Origin: Microcoleus sp. CAWBG506
GTDB lineage: Bacteria; Cyanobacteriota; Cyanobacteriia; Cyanobacteriales; Microcoleaceae
Direction: 5' to 3'
NCBI GenBank assembly: GCA_020883125.1
Contig: JAHREW010000004.1
Coordinates: forward strand, 50,236 to 114,235
DNA length: 64,000 bases
Every line of letters begins with the position of its first letter. Position 1 is the first letter of the stretch. Of the stretch, positions 45,236-54,184 are shown piece after piece. The notes below the pieces were generated by a model. That model saw nothing but the letters and a program-made list of their open reading frames with translations. It was not told the DNA's origin and did not search any database. The position numbers and the translations under genes were made by a program.

Positions 45236-45433
45236 CTAAAAATCGCCGATACGTCCCCAGACGAGACATTTGTCTAGGGAAATTTTTGTTTGGCGACGCT
45301 CGACCTGTTCGACTGTTGTTGCTTCTACATCCCCATTTGGGTAGAGAATATGAACTACCTTACCACTGAGAAATGCTAGAGGATTCTCTTGACAATTGTC
45401 GATATTTTTGATAGGGAAATTAAATTTTTTCAT
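45236..45433 (-). CDS. Small hypothetical protein, doubtful
   Basis: 65 aa, ATG start (MKKFNFPIKNIDNC), with ENPLAFLSGKVVHILYPNGD in the middle. The composition is protein-like with alternating strand residues and no low-complexity stretch, and the overlapping plus-strand frame (45166-45369) looks less natural. No family was recognised. It fills part of the 750-bp space between apcF and tlyA. Confidence 0.35.
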   Translation of the reverse strand: MKKFNFPIKNIDNCQENPLAFLSGKVVHILYPNGDVEATTVEQVERRQTKISLDKCLVWGRIGDF

Positions 45434-45589
45434 GGTTGAGCGATGCAGGTCTAATCAGTCCAAAATAGGGCATTGGTTGACAAAGCATTTGATTTGTAAC
45501 GGTTTGACCTATGGTTACATCATCTGTTAGTCACCAAGGTTTCAGTGCGATCGTACAAAGGTATATCTGTGATCAAAGTACACCCATCT

Positions 45590-45660
45590 CGTGATATGAG
45601 TCACCAAAACAAGGGTGAGGGGAAACACCCATCAGTCTTGTTTTGGTTTAGTCCTGATGC
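45590..45660 (+). ncRNA. Structured RNA candidate, Yfr2/Cyano-1-like
   Basis: CCAAAACAAG (45604-45613) pairs perfectly with CTTGTTTTGG (45637-45646), and within it GGTG pairs with CACC around a loop containing GGGGAAACA. The Yfr2 family of cyanobacterial small RNAs is, as I recall, 63-95 nt long with a GGAAACA motif in a loop. The location in an ORF-free stretch upstream of tlyA fits. Strand and ends are guesses. Confidence 0.45.
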
Positions 45661-45734
45661 TGCGTGCTGTTGACCAGTTGTTTGGGAGATGTCTAATAAA
45701 CTATTGTTAACCCTATCTTTAAACATTAAAAATC

Positions 45735-46574
45735 TTGGCTAAACAACGATTAGATACTTTATTGGTCAACCTAAATTTGTGTACTTCCCGACAGCAAGCT
45801 CAAGCTTTGATTCGGACGGGAAAAGTTGCAGTCAACCAGCAGGTAGTTGACAAACCGGGCACAGAGGTTGATATTGCAGCCCAAATTCAAATTAAAGAGC
45901 GATCGCGCTACGTTTCTAGAGGCGGCGACAAATTAGCTAAAGCATTAGAAGTTTTTGCGATTCCCGTTACAGATAGAATTTGTCTCGACGGCGGCATTTC
46001 CACAGGCGGTTTTACCGACTGTTTGCTACAAGCGGGCGCAGCCAAAGTCTATGGGATAGATGTGGGTTACGGGCAAGCAGATTGGGGCTTGCGGAACGAT
46101 CCGAGGGTAATTTTGAAAGAACGCACAAATTTGCGCTACATGACGGCTACAGAGCTCTATGGCGACTCTGGGCGAGCAGATTTGGCGGTAGTAGATGTGT
46201 CGTTTATTTCCCTGGATAAAGTTTTACCAGCGCTGTGGGAGTTGTTAGCACCACCGCGAGAAGCCGTGTTGCTGGTAAAGCCACAGTTTGAAGTTGGGCG
46301 CGAGAGAGTAGGGAAAAAAGGGGTAGTGCGAGACTCAGCCACCCAAGCCGATGCGATTTTCCAAGTGTGGAAAGCAGCCACTGGTTTAGGATGGGAACAA
46401 CGGGGCTTAACTTGGTCGCCTTTACTTGGCCCGGCTGGCAATATCGAGTATCTTTTATGGTTGGGGAGCGATCGTCAGCAGTCGGAGCAAAATGCTGTGG
46501 AAGATAGTGTGATGAAAGAAAGGATTACAGAAGTGACAAAGGGGGCTAAAGGGGAACTGATCGATAAATTTTAG
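45735..46574 (+). CDS. tlyA: TlyA-family rRNA methyltransferase/hemolysin A homologue
   Basis: 279 aa, TTG start (MAKQRLDTLLVNLNLCTSRQ). Residues 3-62 form an S4 RNA-binding domain (RLDTLLVNLNLCTSRQQAQALI). The FtsJ-like SAM domain starts at RYVSRGGDKLAKALEVF, with CLDGGISTGGFTDCLLQAGA as the SAM-binding loop, VVDVSFISLDKVLPALW and LLVKPQFEVGRERVGKKGVV. TlyA methylates the 2'-OH of rRNA cytidines in characterised bacteria. The acidic tail after about residue 245 is unusual. The TTG start is chosen because MAKQRLD matches the family N-terminus. Confidence 0.88.
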   Translation: MAKQRLDTLLVNLNLCTSRQQAQALIRTGKVAVNQQVVDKPGTEVDIAAQIQIKERSRYVSRGGDKLAKALEVFAIPVTDRICLDGGISTGGFTDCLLQAGAAKVYGIDVGYGQADWGLRNDPRVILKERTNLRYMTATELYGDSGRADLAVVDVSFISLDKVLPALWELLAPPREAVLLVKPQFEVGRERVGKKGVVRDSATQADAIFQVWKAATGLGWEQRGLTWSPLLGPAGNIEYLLWLGSDRQQSEQNAVEDSVMKERITEVTKGAKGELIDKF

Positions 46575-46760
46575 ATTTAGCAAGCTTCGGATGCGACACT
46601 TCTTAACGATAGATTGTTCAACGATGAGCTAGGATGACCTCTGCCTCCTGCTATACTTCGACTTGGCGATCGTACAATTTTTAGAGTTTATACGGGAGAA
46701 ATAAAAAATTGAGTTCACTGATAAATCGGTTTTTTAACCTTTTACTTAACTAATAATTTC

Positions 46761-47450
46761 ATGCAGTCATTCAAACAAGTTGGTTCGCTTTTTTTGTACC
46801 TGTTAGGTGCTATCGGCTATGTAGCTAGTGCAGCGATGATTGTGGGGATTTCAGTGCTGATTAAATTTGTCGCTCTGATGTTGGCAGATAAAATTTTATA
46901 TACTATTTTTATTATCGGCGATTTGTTGAGAGGCATCGAAGTTATTGAACTATTAAATATCTTAGTATTTGCTTTCATCGGCATGGGGTTTGGTTTGGCT
47001 ACCAGACTTTTAAAACCTGAATATTGTCGCCAAGTTAGTGCTATTTTGTTAATTTTGATAGTTCCTTTTATTTTCATGAGTACGCCGATAATTCGCTACA
47101 ATTCTTGGTTAGATAAAGTTGAAGAATCAGATAATTTATCGCCGGATGAAACTACCAAAATCACTAACTTATTTTTGAAAAAACAGATAGGAGTTCCCGG
47201 CTTCTTGGGTTATTATTTATATACAGGTCAGTTTCCAGTGATTCCTACGACTCAATCACAGATGAAAGACCTCGATAGCTTTGAAAAAAAAGTTAACTCC
47301 AGATTTGTGCAGTTAACAGGTGCTGCGCCCACTATTGTTTCTTGGTCGATGTTGATTTGTTTTTGGCTGATTAGACTATTTTATTTTTCGATCGCAGTAA
47401 TTGCTACGATTGCCCATTTTAGGCAAGGTGTGGTGATTGCTAGAAGGTAA
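46761..47450 (+). CDS. Hypothetical membrane protein
   Basis: 229 aa, no family recognised. Four hydrophobic segments at about residues 8-33, 38-55, 60-85 and 93-113, then a polar region of about 65 residues (NSWLDKVEESDNLSPDETTK, QIGVPGFLGYYLYTGQFPVI) and a final segment at about 195-215. It converges on a DUF697 GTPase gene, 11 bp from its stop, and those GTPases often cooperate with membrane proteins. Confidence 0.6.
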   Translation: MQSFKQVGSLFLYLLGAIGYVASAAMIVGISVLIKFVALMLADKILYTIFIIGDLLRGIEVIELLNILVFAFIGMGFGLATRLLKPEYCRQVSAILLILIVPFIFMSTPIIRYNSWLDKVEESDNLSPDETTKITNLFLKKQIGVPGFLGYYLYTGQFPVIPTTQSQMKDLDSFEKKVNSRFVQLTGAAPTIVSWSMLICFWLIRLFYFSIAVIATIAHFRQGVVIARR

Positions 47451-47461
47451 TAGGTTAATTT

Positions 47462-48904
47462 TTACTTGCCTATTTTTAATTCTTGTTGTAGGCGATCGAC
47501 AAGTGTATCACGTTCTATGGTGCCGAGAATTTCTTGAATTACCGTATCTTGTCCCAAGGGGCCCCAAGTGCAGCCTTTTTCTAAATAAACTTGGGCGGCG
47601 CGACCCACAGCATAGGTTCCGTAAGCTGCTAAACTAGCTTGAGTTACCGCAACTCCTGCAAAAGTAGAAAAGCCAATTTGGGGAGCAGCAATCGCCGCGC
47701 TTTTCCCGAATCCCAACAAAAAACTACTACCTAATTCTCCCAAGAGTACACCACCGGCACTCGAAAAAATAGTTTGCCAAAGTTTCCCCGCTTCATAGCC
47801 AGTCATGGGTAAACCGTAAAGTCTGGATAAAGAGCGAATTAAGGCTAAATCAGCGACAGTTGCTCCCATGACATCGAGAAAAGCAATCGGATTTAAGCCC
47901 ACAGCCAAAGCTTTATATTTAGCAAATTGCCAGATTAAATCCTCGGCTTCGGTATGTCGCAATTTGATAATTTGATGGGCAATATTTGCCTCTGCATCTC
48001 TAGCTTCCATTAAAGCATTGAGAGCGAGGAGCGATCGACCTTCTCGGTTAAGAATCGTGAAAATTGTCTGTTTGAGCTCATCTATCTGCGGCGGTGGCGA
48101 GTCCCACTCGTGGGTAATGCTCCCATCAGGCCATTCAATGCGCACCTGCATCGGTGCCGGTTCCGCCGCTACCATGACTATTTCTAAGGATTTGGGGTGA
48201 TTATTTGTAGTAGATTTAGGCGAGGGATTGTTTGAGGATAAATTTTCGCTATCAGATTTATCTGTCACCCCATCGGTGGCTAAATTTTCGCTATTATTTC
48301 CGAGATTTTGCAAACTTTTATAAATAGTTTGCCTATCTAATTCTGGATAGAGGTCTATTTTATTAAAAACTAAAATTAGCGGTTTTTGAGCTGTTTGTAA
48401 TTCGCACAGTGCTTGATATTCAGTGCGGGTGATATCGCCAGCGACGACAAACAAAATTAAGTCAGCTTGGCGAGAGACTTGCTTCGCCATATCGCCCCGC
48501 ACTTCGCCACCAACTTCATCAATTCCTGGAGTATCAATTAATTCTATTTGCACTTTTTCTGGGTCTTTTGTGCCAGAAATAGCCGGAATTGTCCAAGCCA
48601 CGGAACGCGGCCACTGAGTCACACCGTTAAGAGGGCCTGTTTGCAGGATTTTTTTACCTAAAAGCGCGTTTAATACGGCTGACTTGCCGCGGCTGACCAA
48701 ACCAAAGGTAGCAATGCGAATGATGTTTTGGTTAAGTTTTTCTGAGGTAGAATTTAAGATATCTAACTGATTTTGTAGCGTAGCTGCCAATTCTGTATTT
48801 GAGTTGTTTTTGCTTGGGCGCAAGTTAGAGTAGCGCGCCAGGGATTGGCGCAAACTGGCGCGGGCAAGGGATAAGCGATGGTCTTGAATCGATTTGTCAG
48901 CCAT
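47462..48904 (-). CDS. Dynamin-like GTPase with DUF697 C-terminal domain
   Basis: 480 aa. G1 is FGLVSRGKSAVLNALLG at residues 67-83, G3 DTPG at 124-127 and G4 NKID at 181-184. After an acidic Ser/Asn-rich insert (about 205-250) the C-terminal region (FAKYKALAVGLNPIAFLDVM, TVADLALIRSLSRLYGLPM) is the DUF697 membrane-associating domain with hydrophobic helices at about 320-430. Such cyanobacterial proteins are thought to act at membranes. A degenerate relative is encoded at 49194-50642 on the same strand. Confidence 0.83.
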   Translation of the reverse strand: MADKSIQDHRLSLARASLRQSLARYSNLRPSKNNSNTELAATLQNQLDILNSTSEKLNQNIIRIATFGLVSRGKSAVLNALLGKKILQTGPLNGVTQWPRSVAWTIPAISGTKDPEKVQIELIDTPGIDEVGGEVRGDMAKQVSRQADLILFVVAGDITRTEYQALCELQTAQKPLILVFNKIDLYPELDRQTIYKSLQNLGNNSENLATDGVTDKSDSENLSSNNPSPKSTTNNHPKSLEIVMVAAEPAPMQVRIEWPDGSITHEWDSPPPQIDELKQTIFTILNREGRSLLALNALMEARDAEANIAHQIIKLRHTEAEDLIWQFAKYKALAVGLNPIAFLDVMGATVADLALIRSLSRLYGLPMTGYEAGKLWQTIFSSAGGVLLGELGSSFLLGFGKSAAIAAPQIGFSTFAGVAVTQASLAAYGTYAVGRAAQVYLEKGCTWGPLGQDTVIQEILGTIERDTLVDRLQQELKIGK

Positions 48905-49193
48905 TGGCGATCGGCTTTTTTAAGCAAGTATAATTGAATATCTAACCAGGGATATTCTTATTCATTCTAGTACAAATTTTGATAATTTGCTAAACAAATT
49001 TATTCTCCATCAAAATTACTAATTTATCTCAGATCTCTCTCTGTGTTCTCTGCGCCCTCTGTGGTTAAATAATCACAATACAACAGTAAGCGATATAATC
49101 TCTATTGCGCGTTCCACAAGGACAATTTTTTTGTGTGGAACAGGCCGCAAAGCCTGTTCCTAAATAGAGTACAAAATATGATTAATATTGTAC
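48905..49193. repeat. Intergenic spacer with dispersed repeats
   Basis: CTCTCTGTGTTCTCTGCGCC at 49039-49058 is a relative of the MITE core at 12035 and 24450. GTTCCACAAGGACAATTTTT...GTGGAAC (49111-49142) and AACAGGCCGCAAAGCCTGTT (49140-49159) are palindromes; the latter motif recurs near 26462 and 63354. Confidence 0.75.
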
Positions 49194-50642
49194 TTAATTG
49201 AGATCTGAATTAACTGCTTTAGGCTGAGATATTTGCGGCCCAAGACGACTCCCCATTTGGTTGATGAAAGATTGCAAGAACGAAACTTGCTGATTTTGTT
49301 GAAATACCGCTTGCAAAGTTTTAGTCAATTGGTCAATATTGAAACTGCTATTTACAGAATTTTCCAGGTCTCGACTTTGGAAATATTCCACTAAACTGAG
49401 TCCAGCTATTCTGGTAAAATAGGCTGCACTAATTCCTTGCACTGCGCCCCCAGCGACAAAAGTTACAGCATTGCTTTTGAGCAATCCCGCAATAGTTTGA
49501 GTAGACAATTCAACTAATCCCAATTTCAACATTTGGGTAGCCAAAGTTGCCGCTACTGTCTTAGCTTGGTCTAGGGAAAACTTTTGCTGATAAATAGTGC
49601 CGAGATCGATTACAAGTTGGGTACTGATGGCTGTGGTTGCTAACAAGTCTAGGGCTGCAACGGGATTAGCAAAAACGGCTGCGGCTGCGATATATTGATA
49701 TTGATCGATGATGGGCATTGCCCGATCGCGCCTGACTGCATTTAATAAAGTTTTTGCTTCCTGTTTAACACTTCCAGCGCCCCGCACTGTATTAGCCCAC
49801 ACCAATTGTTGTCTTTCTGCTGTTAAGAGTTCCGTCAGTTTTGCCGTCAAAGGCTGAATTTGAGTTCCCGGATTTTCCATCCGTTCGCTGATTGTACCAT
49901 CAGCTTGATGCTGCCGCACTTTCAGGGAATTAGGGTTCGCTGCGATCGCAATTATATCTTCTTTCGGCAGTAGGCCGTCCATTTTTTCCTGCAAAGAATG
50001 CAAAATTTGGGAATGCTGTGCTGGCAAATATTGGTCTTGTTTGTTCCAAACTAGCAATAAACGTTGACCTGCTAAAACTAGCTGAGATAATACTTGAAAT
50101 TCCGAATCCGTAATGTCGCCTGCTGTCACAAACAGCACTAAATCATCGCTGATTTTAGCATCGGCATTGGTGCTAGTAAATAGCGGGGTTGTTTCCTGGA
50201 AAGTTAGCTTGTGTGGCTGTTGGGATGTCCAGTGAGAATTCAAAACTTGAATTAAGGTACTTTTGCCTACTGCTTTGCCGCCAGTGACACTAATTCTCAA
50301 ATCTGGTCTGTCTAATTCGGCTGTGAGTCGATCGAGCTGTGCTTTAAGCATAGCTGGAGATTCGGATATTTGAGCTTCTGAAGCCAGCAAATTAATCGAG
50401 CTTTCTGCCGCCCCGATCGCCTTTAAGGCTGCTTCCCTGTTGGCTAGGGCTTGGGGGAGTGGAAATTCCAGTGTAGGCGATTGTCGCTGCCACCACCAAT
50501 ATCCGGCGCTAGCGGCCACCAAGCCGATGAGTGCCGTTTCGCCCATTTCTGAAACCGAGTGCTGTAGACTTTCTAACAGCCAGAGTGCTGCTGAGAGTCC
50601 GATTCCGCCAATTAAAACCGGTCGCCGCAAGTTAAGTGTCAT
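49194..50642 (-). CDS. DUF697 GTPase relative with degenerate G3 motif
   Basis: 482 aa from the ATG at 50642 (MTLNLRRPVLIGGIGLS); the 23-codon extension upstream is basic and unlikely. Two hydrophobic segments (about residues 7-25 and 37-50) anchor the N-terminus. A P-loop VTGGKAVGKSTLIQVL and G4 VWNKQD are present, but the DTPG motif is replaced by ETTPLF, so GTP hydrolysis may be weak. DLVLFVTAGDITDSEFQVLS mirrors the equivalent stretch of the upstream-type paralogue, and the C-terminal DUF697-like region (NPVAALDLLATTAISTQLVI) is conserved. Both genes lie on the same strand, 290 bp apart. Confidence 0.75.
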   Translation of the reverse strand: MTLNLRRPVLIGGIGLSAALWLLESLQHSVSEMGETALIGLVAASAGYWWWQRQSPTLEFPLPQALANREAALKAIGAAESSINLLASEAQISESPAMLKAQLDRLTAELDRPDLRISVTGGKAVGKSTLIQVLNSHWTSQQPHKLTFQETTPLFTSTNADAKISDDLVLFVTAGDITDSEFQVLSQLVLAGQRLLLVWNKQDQYLPAQHSQILHSLQEKMDGLLPKEDIIAIAANPNSLKVRQHQADGTISERMENPGTQIQPLTAKLTELLTAERQQLVWANTVRGAGSVKQEAKTLLNAVRRDRAMPIIDQYQYIAAAAVFANPVAALDLLATTAISTQLVIDLGTIYQQKFSLDQAKTVAATLATQMLKLGLVELSTQTIAGLLKSNAVTFVAGGAVQGISAAYFTRIAGLSLVEYFQSRDLENSVNSSFNIDQLTKTLQAVFQQNQQVSFLQSFINQMGSRLGPQISQPKAVNSDLN

Positions 50643-50767
50643 TTTTCCCTTCCTGTGGGTATTCCCGCCAAGCTTAACTTTACCGGGCTTGGCATTCCCC
50701 CTAGATTCCATCGTACCTCAAGACATTTTGAAATACCCGACGCGATCGCCGAGTTAAGTTTTTGATT

Positions 50768-50813
50768 TAAAAAAAATTGAGCAACCAGATCAATTAAACA
50801 AGTCTGGCTGCTC
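50768..50813 (-). terminator. Rho-independent terminator of pfkA
   Basis: On the minus strand GAGCAGCCAGA and TCTGGTTGCTC (11 bp, one G-U) flank a 13-base loop and are followed by AATTTTTTTT, about 37 bases after the pfkA stop. Confidence 0.85.
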
Positions 50814-50849
50814 ACTCCTTAATGTGGGAAAATTCCGATGACTGCTTTT

Positions 50850-51932
50850 CTAGTCTCCGAGGCAAATTTCCAAACCACGGGCTGTTTTCACCAGAGTACC
50901 ATCGAACTCTACTGCTCTGTATTTGGCGATCGCATCTTTCAAGGGAACGCTGACTACTTCCCGTTTTTGCCAAGATACCATGCAATCGTATTTTTCTTCA
51001 GCAATTAAATCAACTGCTGCTACTCCAAAAGCCGAAGCAATTAATCTTTCTAGCGGTGAAGGCGTTCCTCCTCGTTGAATGTGTCCCAAAACAGTAACGC
51101 GAGTTTCTGCGCCGCTACAATCAGAAATTTGATCCGCTAAATACTGACCGATACCACCCAACCGACTTTGACCTAATCGATTTGTGTGCATCACTAATTC
51201 GCCTGCTTCAGTGCGAACTGCCTCGGCTACTACAATTAAACAGTAGTTTTTTCCCTGTGCTTGACGTTCTTGAATTTTGGCACAAATTTTGGAAATTGTG
51301 TAAGGAATTTCGGGAATCAAAATGATATCAGCGCCCCCAGCAATGCCCGCACTAATCGCAATATGTCCCGCATCGCGTCCCATGACTTCAATAATCATGA
51401 CGCGACTGTGACTTGCTGCGGTAAAATGCAAGCGATCCAGTGCTTCAGTGGCAATATTGACAGCAGTATCAAACCCGATGGAACGCTCGGTAATACCGAC
51501 ATCATTATCAATAGTTTTAGGAATAGCAACTAAGTTCAACTTGCCTTGTTGAGCTATCTTCCTGAGAATAGCTAGACTACCATCGCCACCAATGCCAATT
51601 AGGGCATCTAGACCTAGTAGATGATAGCCTTCGATAATATCATCAGAGCGATCGCGCAAAGTCCCATCGGACATCGGATATGCAAAAGGATTACCCTGAT
51701 TAGTCGTCCCTAGCATGGTACCGCCAATCGTCCGCCAATCGTCTACTTTTTCAATATCCAAAGGAATGGCTTGGGGGGGACGACTCATTAAGCCATTAGT
51801 GGCCTGACGAATTCCCATCACCTTCCAATTGTAAGTTGCTGTTGCGCGGTACACAACGGCTCGAATCACTGCATTTAAACCTGCACAGTCACCCCCACTG
51901 GTAAGGATGCCGATGCACTTTTGTTGTCCCAT
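50850..51932 (-). CDS. pfkA: ATP-dependent 6-phosphofructokinase
   Basis: 360 aa. Phosphorylates fructose 6-phosphate in glycolysis. Motifs are GILTSGGDCAGLNAVIRAVV (ATP), IGIGGDGSLAI, AIPKTIDNDVG (catalytic Asp region) and MIIEVMGRDAGHIAISAGIA. GGDGS rather than GGDDT at the second glycine-rich site favours ATP over pyrophosphate. QRGGTPSPLERLIAS closes the substrate site. The start ATG at 51932 is unambiguous. Confidence 0.95.
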   Translation of the reverse strand: MGQQKCIGILTSGGDCAGLNAVIRAVVYRATATYNWKVMGIRQATNGLMSRPPQAIPLDIEKVDDWRTIGGTMLGTTNQGNPFAYPMSDGTLRDRSDDIIEGYHLLGLDALIGIGGDGSLAILRKIAQQGKLNLVAIPKTIDNDVGITERSIGFDTAVNIATEALDRLHFTAASHSRVMIIEVMGRDAGHIAISAGIAGGADIILIPEIPYTISKICAKIQERQAQGKNYCLIVVAEAVRTEAGELVMHTNRLGQSRLGGIGQYLADQISDCSGAETRVTVLGHIQRGGTPSPLERLIASAFGVAAVDLIAEEKYDCMVSWQKREVVSVPLKDAIAKYRAVEFDGTLVKTARGLEICLGD

Positions 51933-51969
51933 AGTTGATAATTAGAAGGAAGAAGGAAGTTAGCCCAAT

Positions 51970-52212
51970 TTACTTGGGATTGAGACGCTTAGAAACTTGG
52001 TTAATAATCCCACTAACAATAGCGCCTCCCATGAGAATTCCTAGGGCGGGATTAAATACAGGCTGCCAGAGACTGTACCACAGATCGAAACCGAGATTCA
52101 CACCGGTCGATCTACCTAATACTGCGATCGCAAACCAAGCAAAGCTAGCAAAGACAAAAAATACGTCAGCGACTAAAACTATGTTCAGCCAGTTCATAAA
52201 TTTCTCTTTCAT
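51970..52212 (-). CDS. Small conserved membrane protein
   Basis: 80 aa from the ATG at 52212 (MKEKFMNWLNIVLVADVFFV). It could start five codons later at MNWLN. Two hydrophobic segments, about residues 10-32 and 50-65 (FNPALGILMGGAIVSGIINQ), with a basic C-terminus. No known function. It lies just upstream of pfkA on the same strand (37 bp), so the two could share a transcript. Confidence 0.6.
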   Translation of the reverse strand: MKEKFMNWLNIVLVADVFFVFASFAWFAIAVLGRSTGVNLGFDLWYSLWQPVFNPALGILMGGAIVSGIINQVSKRLNPK

Positions 52213-52351
52213 TATGTTAGAGTTCCTTGTGAGTATATGTCTGTTAACTTTTGAAAACCGATTTGCCCGCTTGACAGGAGTGATAGCTGCAAGTGGCGAT
52301 CGAATCAAGATAAAATATCATTAATTGTTGTCGCACAAAGGCTGTCAAAAT

Positions 52352-52858
52352 ATGGTTCGCTATACACTTCCTCAAAGCCCCGAAACTATTTTAACTGTTA
52401 AAGGGAAAGATTCAGCCAAAGCCCGCGAAGAAGCTATGGATCAGCTTATGCAGCTGATCGACTCTGACAAGCTACCTACGGAGCTCCAAGAAGGATTTGG
52501 CCCAAAACAGTTTGTGGAAGTTAAAGATATGGAAGATGCGACATCTGAAACCGAGGATGCGATTACCGAAGCAATACAGATTTTGAGCAATTTGGCAAGT
52601 CTCAAATTGAAAGTCATGGAATCCCGCGAAGAAGCCCTAAAAATCCGGGCGGCGATCGACATTTTGTTTACAGATGAGGCTGTCAGTGCTGAGGAAATCA
52701 CCAGTCTCAAAGACGGTTTCAAGGTGCTCAAAAACTTCGCCCAAGCTAATGTCCGCTATCGAGAAGCTAGGAATAAAGCAGAGTCAGCCCGTGCAATTTT
52801 AGACGAAGCTTTGCAATCTCCTGAATCTGAAAACAAAGCCTCAAAATCTGCCAAATAA
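52352..52858 (+). CDS. Conserved hypothetical protein, helical
   Basis: 168 aa from the ATG at 52352 (MVRYTLPQSPETILTVKGKD). The N-terminal 55 residues are mixed (DQLMQLIDSDKLPTELQEGF), and the remainder is a long amphipathic helix pattern rich in Glu/Ala/Lys (TEAIQILSNLASLKLKVMES), suggesting a coiled coil. No membrane segment or catalytic motif. I recall similar proteins only in cyanobacteria. A palindromic terminator-like repeat follows at 52927. Confidence 0.6.
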   Translation: MVRYTLPQSPETILTVKGKDSAKAREEAMDQLMQLIDSDKLPTELQEGFGPKQFVEVKDMEDATSETEDAITEAIQILSNLASLKLKVMESREEALKIRAAIDILFTDEAVSAEEITSLKDGFKVLKNFAQANVRYREARNKAESARAILDEALQSPESENKASKSAK

Positions 52859-52926
52859 GGATTTTAGTGGTGCGTCGCCACTATTCAATCTGCAAATTCC
52901 ATCGAAAATCTCATAGTCCTGGACGC

Positions 52927-52995
52927 AAAAAACCCGGTTTCTTCCAAAAATAGTCGTTTTTTTCGACAAAGATTCACGCATAAACCGGGTTTTTG
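52927..52995. terminator. AAACCCGGTTTCT palindrome
   Basis: AAAAAACCCGGTTT and TAAACCGGGTTTTT flank a 40-base spacer with its own GTCG-TTTTTT-CGAC mini-hairpin. Same family as 20930 and 24345. It lies between the convergent hypothetical and ygfZ genes and could stop both. Confidence 0.65.
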
Positions 52996-53081
52996 ACGGG
53001 AGCATCCCGATTTCGCCTATGCGAATATATTTGCAAAATTGAAATGCACGCTTTTTGATTCCCCATGCGTCCAGGACTGTC

Positions 53082-54131
53082 TCACATTAAAAAAGGCACA
53101 TTTACTACTTCTCCGACAATTTCTCCTACCTGCACTTTCAATCCTGCACCACCAGCTTTGGTGCGGATATAAGCAAGACCAAAAAAGCCAGATTGTGTTT
53201 CTGTAACACTGGTAATTTTGCCTACTTTTTCCTCTTCAATGGTGACTACGCTTCCTGGTTCAACAGCACCGCTCAGTTGTATGCCCCAAAGTTGTTGTTT
53301 GACTCCTTTGTAGGTGTTCAATCTAGCAATTGTTTCTTGACCGATGTAGCAGCCTTTGTCATAGGTAATGGTGTGTAACAGTCTTGCTTCTAGGGGATTG
53401 TAGTCATCTGTAAGCTCAAAATCTGCGGCGGGGCGGCCTTGTTCGATTCGCAGTTGTTCCCAGACTCGATCGCCCATGGGTACGGCCCCTGCTTGCACTA
53501 ATTCATGCCACAATTTAGCTGCATCCGTGGCTGCGGCAATTAAGGTGTATCCGGGAGATGCTAACCCACTACCCATAGCAACTCGAACTTCTATCCCAGC
53601 TAATTCGATCAATTTGTGACTGGCATTAGGTAAATTTTCGAGTTCGCTAACGCCCAGTTTTTCTAGTAATTTCCTGCTTTCAGGACCGATCGCACTGAAA
53701 GCGACTGTGGTATCAGTTAAATCTGTTAATTCTACCCGATCCATGGGGAAAATATAGCGATCGAGTAATTCTAGCAACTGTCGGCGACGGTTGGGAGAAA
53801 CTAAGATCAACAAAGCATCTTCTGTAGCATAAGCTGTGGCGAGGTCAATCGTCCGGGCGGTGGAAGTCACAAACACAGTGTCGCAGCCTTGACCGGGTTG
53901 GAGTTTATTGATATTATTGGTACTTTGATTGTGCAAAAACCGTAGGCGATCGGTATCGGAAATTTGTATGCGTCCCCAGTGAGTGCGATCGCACAGCGCT
54001 ACACTTTCTTTGGTGGCGGTGATGGCGGCGGCATCATTAGCAAAACTAACGGGGACTGTTTCTGTGGTTGTTAATTCGCCAAAGATAGCACCGAAAGATG
54101 TTTGGATATCGTGCAATTCTTGAATCAGCAT
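53082..54131 (-). CDS. ygfZ: Folate-binding protein YgfZ (iron-sulfur cluster maintenance)
   Basis: 349 aa, GcvT-like fold. The diagnostic motif KGCYIGQE appears in ITYDKGCYIGQETIARLNTY, with the conserved Cys. CDRTHWGRIQISDTDRLRFL near the N-terminus is typical of the cyanobacterial branch. YgfZ helps repair or assemble certain Fe-S proteins using folate. It is followed after about 50 bp by a small hypothetical gene on the same strand (upstream in transcription order). Confidence 0.88.
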   Translation of the reverse strand: MLIQELHDIQTSFGAIFGELTTTETVPVSFANDAAAITATKESVALCDRTHWGRIQISDTDRLRFLHNQSTNNINKLQPGQGCDTVFVTSTARTIDLATAYATEDALLILVSPNRRRQLLELLDRYIFPMDRVELTDLTDTTVAFSAIGPESRKLLEKLGVSELENLPNASHKLIELAGIEVRVAMGSGLASPGYTLIAAATDAAKLWHELVQAGAVPMGDRVWEQLRIEQGRPAADFELTDDYNPLEARLLHTITYDKGCYIGQETIARLNTYKGVKQQLWGIQLSGAVEPGSVVTIEEEKVGKITSVTETQSGFFGLAYIRTKAGGAGLKVQVGEIVGEVVNVPFLM

Positions 54132-54184
54132 AAGAGGTGGTTGACGGTTGACGGTTACTAAAACTAATGACTAACAACTACTGA

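Noticed and set aside
45166-45369. 67-codon plus-strand frame behind apcF
   Set aside because: Arg/Cys/His-rich and opposite to a more natural minus-strand frame; starts within the poly-A after the apcF terminator.
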